Assembly (NCBI RefSeq): GCF_004011825.1
Contig: NZ_RKLO01000005.1
Span: 358,510 to 422,509, forward strand
Source: Rhodococcus xishaensis
GTDB taxonomy: Bacteria; Actinomycetota; Actinomycetes; Mycobacteriales; Mycobacteriaceae
Reading direction: 5' to 3'
DNA: 64,000 bases
Within the stretch, counting starts at the first letter, position 1. Every line of letters starts with the position of its first letter. The notes under the pieces are model-generated. The model did no database searches and was not told the origin of the DNA. It was given only the letters and a program-made list of their open reading frames with translations. Of the stretch, positions 23,155 through 30,638 are shown one piece after another. The translations under genes and the position numbers were made by a program.

Positions 23155-24087
23155 TCAGCCTCGGATGTGCTCGAAGAGCGGGGTGGAGATGTAGCGCTCG
23201 CCGAAGTCCGGCACCACCACGACGATCATCTTGCCCGCATTCTCCGGGCGCTTGGCCAACTCGAGCGCCGCCCAGACGTTCGCTCCGGCCGAGATGCCGC
23301 CGAGGATGCCCTCGTCGGTGCCCAGGCTGCGGGCCACGCGGACGGCGTCGTCGAACTCGACGTCGATGATCTCGTCGTAGATCTCGCGGTCGAGGACCTC
23401 GGGCACGAAGTTCGCGCCAATTCCCTGGATCTTGTGGGGTCCGGGCTGGCCGCCGGTGAGGATCGGCGAATCGGCCGGCTCGACGCCGACGAGCGTCACC
23501 TCCGGCTTGTACTTGCGCAGCGTGCGGCCGGCGCCGGTCAGCGTGCCGCCGGTTCCGATGCCGGCGACGAAGATGTCGATGTCCCCGTCGGTGTCGGCCC
23601 AGACCTCCTCACCGGTGGTGCGGGCGTGAATCTCCGGGTTCGCAACGTTCGCGAACTGCCGTGCCAGAACCGCGTTGTCGGTCTGCGCGACGATCTCCTC
23701 GGCCTTGTTCACAGCACCGGCCATGCCCTCGGCCCCCGGCGTCAGGACGATCTCGGCACCGAATGCGCGCAGCATGACACGACGCTCGGTGGACATCGTC
23801 TCGGGCATCGTGAGGATGACCTTGTAGCCGCGGGCCGCGCCGACCATCGCGAGCGCGATACCGGTGTTCCCCGACGTGCCCTCGACGATGGTGCCGCCCG
23901 GCTTCAGCTCACCGGCCTGCTCGGCGGCGTCGATGATCGCGACACCGATCCGATCCTTGACGCTGTTGGCGGGGTTGTAGAACTCGAGCTTCGCCACCAC
24001 CTGGGCACCGAGGCCCTCGGTGAGACGGTTCAGGCGCACCAGCGGGGTGCGTCCGACCAGTTCGGTCACGTTGTTGTAGATCCCCAT
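23155..24087 (-). CDS. cysK: Cysteine synthase A (O-acetylserine sulfhydrylase)
   Basis: A 310-residue fold-type II PLP enzyme. The Schiff-base lysine is K44 in NPANSVKDR, the phosphate loop is [13 protein letters not shown] and [13 protein letters not shown] is the late glycine-rich loop. It joins sulfide to O-acetylserine to form cysteine. GAGGAGGG stands about 8 bases before the ATG. First gene of the cysK-cysE operon; the 230 bases upstream hold a 45-base inverted repeat that closes the preceding pckG gene. Confidence 0.95.
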   Translation of the reverse strand: MGIYNNVTELVGRTPLVRLNRLTEGLGAQVVAKLEFYNPANSVKDRIGVAIIDAAEQAGELKPGGTIVEGTSGNTGIALAMVGAARGYKVILTMPETMSTERRVMLRAFGAEIVLTPGAEGMAGAVNKAEEIVAQTDNAVLARQFANVANPEIHARTTGEEVWADTDGDIDIFVAGIGTGGTLTGAGRTLRKYKPEVTLVGVEPADSPILTGGQPGPHKIQGIGANFVPEVLDREIYDEIIDVEFDDAVRVARSLGTDEGILGGISAGANVWAALELAKRPENAGKMIVVVVPDFGERYISTPLFEHIRG

Positions 24088-24255
24088 GCCGGATCCCTCC
24101 TCGTGGCCACGCCGGGCAGCCGGGTCGATTTCAAGTCGGTGCTATTGCACCATTCTGTCGTGCACGGCACAGAGCCGGGTCCGCGGATGTACGAACGTAT
24201 ACGCATGTCAGCGAAATCAGCCGCCGCACCATTCCACAACCACCCCCCAAAACGA

Positions 24256-24300
24256 CGAATGTCACATCGGTTCAGTGGTCCTGAACCGATGTGACATTCG
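24256..24300. terminator. Perfect 20-bp inverted repeat between pckG and cysK
   Basis: Arms 24256-24275 and 24281-24300 are exact reverse complements around a 5-base loop, starting 18 bases beyond the pckG stop. The position fits a terminator of pckG. The arms are only about half GC and not followed by T residues, so a protein-binding palindrome for cysK-cysE control cannot be excluded. Confidence 0.65.
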
Positions 24301-24318
24301 GTCACTCACAGTGCTGCA

Positions 24319-26148
24319 TCAGCCCAAACGTTGCTTGAGCGCCTCGAGCTCGTCGCGGACGCCCGCCGGCACCTTCTCGCCCAGGAACTCGAGCCACTCC
24401 TCGATGAGCGGGATCTCGGCCTTCCATTCGTCCACGTTGACCTCGAGGGCCGCGTCGACGTCAGCCAGTTCCACGTCGAGGCCGTCGAGGGTGAGCTCGG
24501 AGGCGGACGGGACGAAGCCGATCGGGGTGCTGGTGGCGTCGGCCTTGTGCTCGATGCGGTTGATGATCCACTCGAGCACACGGGAGTTCTCCCCGAAGCC
24601 AGGCCACAGGAAGCGGCCGTCCTCGCCCCGACGGAACCAGTTCACGTAGAAGATCTTGGGCAGCTTGGCCGAGTCGGCGTTCTTGCCGAGGTCGAGCCAG
24701 TGGTTCAGGTAGTCACCGGCGTTGTAGCCGAGGAACGGCAGCATCGCCATCGGGTCGCGGCGGACCGAACCGACCTTGCCCTCGGCGGCGGCGGTCTGCT
24801 CGGACGACAGCGTCGCGCCGAGGAAGGTGCCGTGCTGCCAGTCGAAGGACTCGCTGACCAGCGGAACGGTGGTCTTGCGACGTCCGCCGAACAGGATCGC
24901 CGAGATCGGCACGCCCTGCGGGTCGTCCCACTCGGGGGCCAGGATCGGGCACTGCGACATCGGGGTGCAGTAGCGCGAGTTCGGATGGGCGGCTTTGGTG
25001 CCGGACTCGGGGGTCCAGTCGTTGCCCTTCCAATCGATGAGGTGCTCGGGGGTCCCTTCCAGGCCCTCCCACCACACGTCGCCGTCGTCCGTGAGTGCCA
25101 CGTTGGTGTACAGCGTGTTGCCGGCATCGACGGTCTTCATCGCGTTGGGGTTGGAACCGTGGTTGGTGCCCGGCGCCACGCCGAAGAAACCGAACTCGGG
25201 GTTGACCGCGTAGAGGCGACCGTCCTCACCGAAACGCATCCAGGCGATGTCGTCACCGAGGGTCTCGGCGCGCCAACCCGGGATGGTCGGCTGGATCATC
25301 GCGAGGTTGGTCTTGCCGCACGCCGACGGGAAGGCAGCCACCACGTAGTAGTTCTTGTTCTCGGGCGAGATGAGCTTGAGGATCAGCATGTGCTCGGCCA
25401 GCCAGCCCTCGTCGTGGGCCATCGCCGACGCGATCCGCAGCGAGTAGCACTTCTTGCCGAGCAGCGCGTTGCCGCCGTAGCCGGAGCCGTAGCTCCAGAT
25501 CTCGCGGTCCTCGGGGAAGTGGGTGATGTACTTGGTGTCGTTGCAGGGCCACGGCACATCCTTCTCGCCTGGTTCGAGCGGCGCGCCCACCGAGTGCAGG
25601 GCCTTCACGAACGGGCGATCGGTGCCCATCTTCTCGAGGGCGGCCTTACCCATCCGGGTCATGATGCGCATCGACACGACGACGTACTCGGAGTCGGTGA
25701 TCTCGACACCCAGCTTCGGATCGTCGGCACCGAGCGGACCCATGCAGAACGGCACCACGTACATGGTCCGACCGCGCATGCTGCCGCGGTACAGGTCCGT
25801 CATGATGGCCCGCATCTCGGTCGGGTCCATCCAGTTGTTGGTCGGGCCGGCATCAACCTGCTCCCGGGAGCAGATGAAGGTACGGGACTCGACCCGGGCG
25901 ACATCGGACGGATCGGAGTTGCCGAGGAACGAGTTCGGCTTCTTGTCTTCGTTGAGTCGGGTGAACGTGCCGGCCTCGACGAGCTGATCGGTCAGGCGTT
26001 CCCACTCCTCGTCGGAGCCGTCCGCGAAGACGACCCGGTCAGGCTGGGTCAGCTCGGCAACCTCGCGAACCCAGGCGAGCAGTTCGGAGTGCTCAGTGGG
26101 GGGCATGCCGTCAGTTCCGTTCAGACCGGGGATGGTCGCTGAGGTCAT
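24319..26148 (-). CDS. pckG: Phosphoenolpyruvate carboxykinase (GTP)
   Basis: A 609-residue GTP-type PEPCK converting oxaloacetate and GTP to PEP, the entry to gluconeogenesis during growth on lipids or acetate. Visible motifs: the P-loop [12 protein letters not shown] with the hyper-reactive Cys, the substrate-binding [15 protein letters not shown] and guanine-site residues in [23 protein letters not shown] 26148 with AGGAGA upstream is chosen over an in-frame ATG at 26190 that lacks a ribosome site. Same place as Rv0211 in M. tuberculosis. A 9-bp hairpin lies 43-65 bases upstream of the start in the leader. Confidence 0.96.
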   Translation of the reverse strand: MTSATIPGLNGTDGMPPTEHSELLAWVREVAELTQPDRVVFADGSDEEWERLTDQLVEAGTFTRLNEDKKPNSFLGNSDPSDVARVESRTFICSREQVDAGPTNNWMDPTEMRAIMTDLYRGSMRGRTMYVVPFCMGPLGADDPKLGVEITDSEYVVVSMRIMTRMGKAALEKMGTDRPFVKALHSVGAPLEPGEKDVPWPCNDTKYITHFPEDREIWSYGSGYGGNALLGKKCYSLRIASAMAHDEGWLAEHMLILKLISPENKNYYVVAAFPSACGKTNLAMIQPTIPGWRAETLGDDIAWMRFGEDGRLYAVNPEFGFFGVAPGTNHGSNPNAMKTVDAGNTLYTNVALTDDGDVWWEGLEGTPEHLIDWKGNDWTPESGTKAAHPNSRYCTPMSQCPILAPEWDDPQGVPISAILFGGRRKTTVPLVSESFDWQHGTFLGATLSSEQTAAAEGKVGSVRRDPMAMLPFLGYNAGDYLNHWLDLGKNADSAKLPKIFYVNWFRRGEDGRFLWPGFGENSRVLEWIINRIEHKADATSTPIGFVPSASELTLDGLDVELADVDAALEVNVDEWKAEIPLIEEWLEFLGEKVPAGVRDELEALKQRLG

Positions 26149-26190
26149 CAAACTCTCCTGGGGTGGGGCCGGGAACCGGAACGACCACAT

Positions 26191-26213
26191 CAGCCCCGCT
26201 CGGGGCGGGGCTG
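26191..26213 (-). promoter_or_regulatory. Leader hairpin upstream of pckG
   Basis: CAGCCCCGC (26191-26199) pairs perfectly with 26205-26213 around a 5-base loop, 43 bases before the pckG ATG. It could be a leader structure or a terminator of the DUF6802 transcript; a TATAACT-like -10 lies further upstream near 26330 on the minus strand. Confidence 0.35.
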
Positions 26214-26441
26214 AGACGAGGCAGAACCGATTTCCCCCTCTCGGCGGGGTGCAACCCGCCCACTCCGTCTGTCACCCACCTCGGCATCGCGGGCAACAAA
26301 CGAAGGACACGGGTGCCGGGTGTCCTAGTTATAGAGGTTAACGCCGAGCTTAGGGCTTGGGGGAACCGGGTGTCGTCGGTTAGGTCACAGGAACGATTCA
26401 GACGACGGCCCGATCGGGTTGCAACCGTCCTGATCGGTCTG

Positions 26442-26747
26442 CTATCGGCCCAGGCCACCTTCGTCGATTCGCTCCCACCGTTCCCGACCGTCGGCATCGC
26501 GGTGGAACTCCCAGGCCGAGTACTCGCCGCCAGAATCGACGATCGTCAGGTGGTCGGCGTCGCCGTCCCCATCGGTGTCGGTCGCGACGATCATCGCGTC
26601 GTCCACCTCATACGTCCGAGTGTCGAGGATGCCGTCACCGTCGATGTCATACGCCGGACCGGCCAGTTCGACGGTGCCCGACTCTGTCCCGAAGTCGTCG
26701 GGGTCGATCTCCGGCTGATCAGCCGTGAACTCGTCCGTGGTGATCAT
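26442..26747 (-). CDS. DUF6802-type acidic protein with EF-hand-like DxDGDG loops
   Basis: A 101-residue, strongly acidic protein. Two calcium-loop-like motifs, DIDGDGILDT and DTDGDGDADH, lie near residues 34 and 54, followed by an Arg/Glu-rich YSAWEFHRDADGRERWERID segment. I recall this arrangement as DUF6802, of unknown function. No signal peptide is visible. The ATG at 26747 has GGAGGA just upstream; the longer frame reads into a tandem repeat. It stands alone between the dynamin-like pair and pckG on the same strand. Confidence 0.7.
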   Translation of the reverse strand: MITTDEFTADQPEIDPDDFGTESGTVELAGPAYDIDGDGILDTRTYEVDDAMIVATDTDGDGDADHLTIVDSGGEYSAWEFHRDADGRERWERIDEGGLGR

Positions 26748-26778
26748 GATTCCTCCCGCTCGACTCTGTGTTGGCCGT

Positions 26779-26834
26779 CGTCCACCCGTCAACGTCCACC
26801 CGTCGACGTCCACCCATCGACGTCCACCCATCAA
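26779..26834 (-). repeat. Four 14-bp tandem repeats upstream of the DUF6802 gene
   Basis: Units CGTCCACCC(G/A)TC(A/G)A occur head-to-tail at 26779-26792, 26793-26806, 26807-26820 and 26821-26834. Only two positions vary. On the minus strand the array is G-rich (GGGTGGACG) and occupies the promoter-to-leader region, ending 31 bases before the DUF6802 start. Confidence 0.9.
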
Positions 26835-26849
26835 CGCGGAATTGACCTG

Positions 26850-28277
26850 TCACGGGATTGGACGCGGAGCGGCACCGTCCGGTTCCCTCGGAGTCCCGAG
26901 CACATCGAGCGCCTTCGCCAGCGCGGCGCGGTCCCGCTCGCACGACGCGATCCGGCCCCTGCGCTCCGCCGCCAACCGTCGGGCCTCGACGTCGATGCGG
27001 GCTAGCTCCTCGTCGACGGCCAGGGCCGCGGCGCGGCTGTCATCGAGTATTCGGGCACTGACCTGCGCCTCGGTCTCGAGGATCTGTCGCTGCACCCGCT
27101 GCTCGAGCTGCGACCGCAGGTGTCCTGCCGTGTCCGACGCCCACTGCCGGACGTGGGCACGCTCGGCGACCAGTCGCCGCGACCGCGCGATCCACCACGC
27201 GGCCGCCCCGCCGAGGGCGAGGGTGATCGGGATGGTGGCGATGTCGAGCGCGGGCACCATCGAGATCGGGGAGGTCGCGAGCCGACCGATACCGACTCCG
27301 GCCGACGCCCCGACGACCACCATGAGCCGGTCCTCGACGCCTCGGTGCCGCGGCTGCGGGCCGGCAGGCCCCTCCTCCGGCGGCGCGGAAGCCGCCGGAG
27401 GCATGTCCCGCACGCCTGCCTGGCCGACGACTTCCTCGAGTTGCCGGGCAACGATCTCGTCGAGTTCGGTCACCGTCCGGTCTGCGAGGTCGTTCATCCG
27501 TTCGGGAATCGCCTGCAGGTCTCCGTATCCGGCGCGGTCGATCTCGAGCCGGGCGGCAGCGGCCACCGAACGGGACCGGTTGGCGGCCTCGTGCAGGAGC
27601 TCGACCCGCACCCGCTGGACGTCGCCGCGCAACTGGGCCAGCCGCTCGGCGCGGCCACCGTCACGCTCGAGCGCAAGCCGCCCCTTGCGGGTCCGCAACG
27701 CGGCAGCTTCATCATCGCTGCCGTCCCGCAGCACCCGGGCGGTCTCGGTGATCCGGCAGCGCGTCCTCTCGACGAGCGAGTGCGCTGCCCGTCGCGCATT
27801 GCGGCCGGCGGTCACATCGCGATCGGCGGCCAGAACCTCCTCGACCACGGAGAGCAGGGTTTCGGTCATGGTCAGCACTCGAACGTCGGCGAACCGGGCC
27901 GCGTGTGCTCGTAGCAGCGTCTCGTTTCGTTGCCGCACCGCGTCCAGGCGCGCGTCACGTGCGCTGGTGAGCACGAAGACCACCCGCTCGACGTCCGCGG
28001 CGGCTTCGTCGAGCGCGGACAGCTCGTCACGTCCGAGAACCGAGGCCGCGTCGAGGACCATGACCACCACGGCAGCGCCTCCGGGCGCGGCGGTGACCGG
28101 GTCGACCGAGGCCAGCGCGTCGAGCACGGACGCCGGATCGATGCCCCGCACCGCCACGACGTGGACGGCCCGTCCGGTCCTCCAGTCCTGGTTCCGCCAT
28201 TCGTGCAGGCCTTCGGGGTCCCACCGTTCGACGATCTGCTGCGCGTCGGATGGAAACCCCGTCGGGTCGGTTGTCAC
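26850..28277 (-). CDS. Membrane protein with a degenerate dynamin-like G domain (Rv0210-like position)
   Basis: A 475-residue protein. The first 150 residues look like a GTPase core (AVVVMVLDAASVLGRDELSA, then ERVVFVLTSARDARL) but lack a P-loop and a readable N/TKxD motif. Long Arg/Glu/Ala-rich helices follow, then two hydrophobic segments near residues 325-375 (LMVVVGASAGVGIGRLA and IATIPITLALGGAAAWWIA) and a final coiled coil. This order, G domain, helical stalk, membrane paddle, helices, is that of bacterial dynamin-like proteins. The upstream gene overlaps it by 4 bases and supplies a P-loop GTPase. Membrane remodelling or GTPase partnership is inference; no function is known to me. Confidence 0.7.
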   Translation of the reverse strand: MTTDPTGFPSDAQQIVERWDPEGLHEWRNQDWRTGRAVHVVAVRGIDPASVLDALASVDPVTAAPGGAAVVVMVLDAASVLGRDELSALDEAAADVERVVFVLTSARDARLDAVRQRNETLLRAHAARFADVRVLTMTETLLSVVEEVLAADRDVTAGRNARRAAHSLVERTRCRITETARVLRDGSDDEAAALRTRKGRLALERDGGRAERLAQLRGDVQRVRVELLHEAANRSRSVAAAARLEIDRAGYGDLQAIPERMNDLADRTVTELDEIVARQLEEVVGQAGVRDMPPAASAPPEEGPAGPQPRHRGVEDRLMVVVGASAGVGIGRLATSPISMVPALDIATIPITLALGGAAAWWIARSRRLVAERAHVRQWASDTAGHLRSQLEQRVQRQILETEAQVSARILDDSRAAALAVDEELARIDVEARRLAAERRGRIASCERDRAALAKALDVLGTPREPDGAAPRPIP

Positions 28278-28978
28278 TGCACGCTCGCGGAGGTGCGCAC
28301 CATCGAACGTCGCCGCACGATGGCGAGTCGGCGCCGATCGGCAGCGCCGTCACCGAGAGCATCCGCGGCCCGGGAGGCCAGCCGGACCGCCTCATCGCTG
28401 CGCAGATAGCCTTCCAGAACGTCCCGGTCCGGCCCCCGCGCTGCGGCCTCGGCCAAGGTCTTCAGCGCCGCCCGACAGCGGCGCGCCCTCGCTATCCGGT
28501 CGGCGGCAGCAACTGCCGCGATCACGTCGCCGTGACCGTCCGGGGTACCGGGCCGCGATCGGGCACCCACCATCGGCAGCGCCCGCACACCGGTCTCGGC
28601 CTCGCACTCGGCCGTGACCCGCATCGCCGACGCCCACGACGGCTGCAGGTCCGCCTTGTTCACGAGCGCTACCGCGGTCTCGCGCGGCACCCGCCGCAGC
28701 GCCTCCACATCGGGGCTACGGGGCGCCCCGGACAGCACGTATACGACGACGTCACCGTCGAGGTCCGGATCGGCGACACCGGGGGCATCCACCGCGGACG
28801 ACTCGGATACGGTTTCGAACCCGGCACGCTGGAGTGCATCGGCCACGGTGGTGCGTCCGACGCCTGCGCGGCCGACGACCTGGATCCGGATGGGCTCATT
28901 CAACTCTCCCGAGACCTGCAGGGCCGCGCCGCCGATGTCGGCGGCGATACGGTCGAGCAGCTCACATCCGCTGTCCAC
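28274..28978 (-). CDS. Small GTPase with Arg-type P-loop, partner of the dynamin-like protein
   Basis: A 234-residue protein with G1 GRAGVGRTTV (36-45), G3 DAPG (64-67) and G4 NKAD (107-110), a complete TRAFAC-type set. The P-loop lysine is replaced by Arg42. The C-terminal half is helical and Ala/Arg-rich. It starts at GTG 28978 behind a GGAGGGGG box and overlaps the next gene by 4 bases (ATGA), so both proteins are made together. Position matches Rv0209 relative to trmB and pckA in M. tuberculosis, though that protein is longer as I recall. No membrane helix is seen. Confidence 0.72.
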   Translation of the reverse strand: MDSGCELLDRIAADIGGAALQVSGELNEPIRIQVVGRAGVGRTTVADALQRAGFETVSESSAVDAPGVADPDLDGDVVVYVLSGAPRSPDVEALRRVPRETAVALVNKADLQPSWASAMRVTAECEAETGVRALPMVGARSRPGTPDGHGDVIAAVAAADRIARARRCRAALKTLAEAAARGPDRDVLEGYLRSDEAVRLASRAADALGDGAADRRRLAIVRRRSMVRTSASVQ

Positions 28979-29167
28979 TGTGTTCTCCCCCTCCCCCGTG
29001 ACCGCGACGCCGATTCTGTCAGTCCATCGAACAGGGGATCAAGAACAGCTGCTACCAGCGCGAACGCCGAGAACCCCGCGAGAGAGATCGTCGCACCAGA
29101 CCGAACCGACCGCATTGTCTGTCAACCGAAACGGCCCGCACCCGTGCACATACGTGACAATGGTCCG

Positions 29168-29935
29168 GTGAACCATGCCGATCAGGACGCACCCGAGACC
29201 TCACGCGACGACCGCTCGCCTTCTGACGCCGCGGCCGGGCAGCATGCCGGCGCCGGCAAGGGTTCACGTCTCTACCCACGGGTGACCAGTTTCCGTTCCC
29301 GCCGCGGATCGCTCACCGGACCACAGCAGAGCGCGTGGGACCGGATGTGGCCGAAGATCGGCCGGGACGTCGGCGACGACCTTCTCGATACGACCTCGTG
29401 GTTCGGCCGTGAGGCTCCCCTGATCCTCGAGATCGGCTCCGGCACGGGCACCGCGACGGCCGCCATGGCCAAGGCTGAGCCGCACGTGAACCTCATTGCC
29501 GTCGAGGTCTATCGGCCTGGTTTGGCGCAGCTGCTCCAACTCGTCGAGCGGAATCAGATACCCAACGTCCGCGTCCTGCGGGGCGACGCCGTCGAGGTCC
29601 TCGAACACATGGTGGCCCCAGAATCGCTGACGGGCGTCCGCGTGTTCTTCCCGGATCCGTGGCCCAAGGCCCGCCACCACAAGCGCCGCCTGCTGCAGGC
29701 TCCGACGTTCGCGCTTATCGCGAGCCGGTTGAAGCCCGGTGGTGTGCTCCACGTCGCGACCGACCACGCCGAGTACGCCGAGGCGATCCGCGAGGCCGGT
29801 GACGCCGAACCGCTGCTCACCGAGCTCGACTGGGAGTCGCCGATAACACATGAGCGGCCGGTGACGAAGTTCGAGGGTAAGGCACACCAGGTCGGCAGCA
29901 CGATCACGGACCTCATCTGGGGGAAGATCAAGTAA
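29168..29935 (+). CDS. trmB: tRNA (guanine-N7-)-methyltransferase
   Basis: A 255-residue SAM enzyme forming m7G46 in tRNA. Family signatures: LILEIGSGTGTATAAMAKA for SAM, FFPDPWPKARHHKRRL for tRNA/catalysis and the C-terminal TKFEGKA. The open frame extends nearly 920 bases upstream through the opposite-strand GTPase gene; GTG 29168 gives the family length, and GACAAT 6 bases earlier could be a leaderless -10. The stop TAA overlaps the ATG of the NYN gene by one base. It heads the trmB-NYN-mmpL3 operon, as in Rv0208c-Rv0206c. Confidence 0.92.
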   Translation: MNHADQDAPETSRDDRSPSDAAAGQHAGAGKGSRLYPRVTSFRSRRGSLTGPQQSAWDRMWPKIGRDVGDDLLDTTSWFGREAPLILEIGSGTGTATAAMAKAEPHVNLIAVEVYRPGLAQLLQLVERNQIPNVRVLRGDAVEVLEHMVAPESLTGVRVFFPDPWPKARHHKRRLLQAPTFALIASRLKPGGVLHVATDHAEYAEAIREAGDAEPLLTELDWESPITHERPVTKFEGKAHQVGSTITDLIWGKIK

Positions 29936-30627
29936 TGAGTCTCAGCGAAGACACACAGGACACGGACCTGGCTCGCGATTCCCTCGACGGCAACGGTCCC
30001 GACGTCCGACGGCACAAGCGAGTACTGCTGGTATGGGACGCACCCAACCTCGACATGGGTCTGGGTGCGATCCTCGGGGGTCGCCCGACCGCCGCGTACC
30101 GGCCGCGATTCGACGCACTGGGCCGCTGGCTGCTGTCCCGTACGACTGAGCTGTCCACGGTCGAAACGGCGACACTCGAGCCCGAGGCGACGGTGTTCAC
30201 GAACATCGCCCCTGGTAGCGCCGATGTTGTCCGACCCTGGGTCGAGGCGTTACGTAACGTGGGGTTCGCGGTGTTCGCCAAGCCCAAGGTCGACGAGGAC
30301 AGCGACGTCGATGCCGACATGCTCCACCACATCGAACTGCGCCATGGTGAGGGACTGGCCGGTGTCATCGTTGCGTCGGCCGACGGACAAGCTTTCCGTG
30401 AGCCTCTCGAGGACATCGCAGCAACCGGAGTGCCGGTGCAGGTTCTCGGGTTCCGTGAGCACGCCAGCTGGGCGGTCTCGTCCGAAATCCTGGACTTCGT
30501 CGATCTCGAGGACATTCCCGGCGTCTTCCGTGAGCCGCTGCCACGGGTGAGCCTGGAGTCCCTGCCCGAAGAGGGTGCCTGGTTGCAGCCTTTCCGTCCG
30601 CTGTCTGCCCTGCTCGTCGGGCGCTGA
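29935..30627 (+). CDS. NYN/PIN-like domain protein, Rv0207c-like
   Basis: A 230-residue soluble protein. VLLVWDAPNLDMGL near residue 30 and the later VDADMLHHI and GVIVASADGQAF blocks supply the acidic residues of a NYN (PIN-like) nuclease fold. Such proteins usually cut RNA with a metal, but activity for this family is unproven as far as I know. It is joined to trmB by a 1-base overlap and followed by mmpL3 after 11 bases, an order conserved in mycobacteria. A link between tRNA modification and RNA processing is possible. Confidence 0.82.
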   Translation: MSLSEDTQDTDLARDSLDGNGPDVRRHKRVLLVWDAPNLDMGLGAILGGRPTAAYRPRFDALGRWLLSRTTELSTVETATLEPEATVFTNIAPGSADVVRPWVEALRNVGFAVFAKPKVDEDSDVDADMLHHIELRHGEGLAGVIVASADGQAFREPLEDIAATGVPVQVLGFREHASWAVSSEILDFVDLEDIPGVFREPLPRVSLESLPEEGAWLQPFRPLSALLVGR

Positions 30628-30638
30628 GGAGTCGCACC

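Noticed and set aside
24256..24300. Perfect inverted repeat considered as an insertion-sequence end
   Set aside because: No transposase, no second end and no target duplication; the two arms form one hairpin right after pckG.
24331..26142. Plus-strand frame of about 600 codons opposite pckG
   Set aside because: Exactly antisense to a full-length PEPCK with all motifs; composition (Val/Asp/His/Arg) is that of a shadow.
26779..26834. Tandem repeats considered as a CRISPR array
   Set aside because: Units are 14 bp and directly adjacent with no spacers; there are no cas genes in the window.
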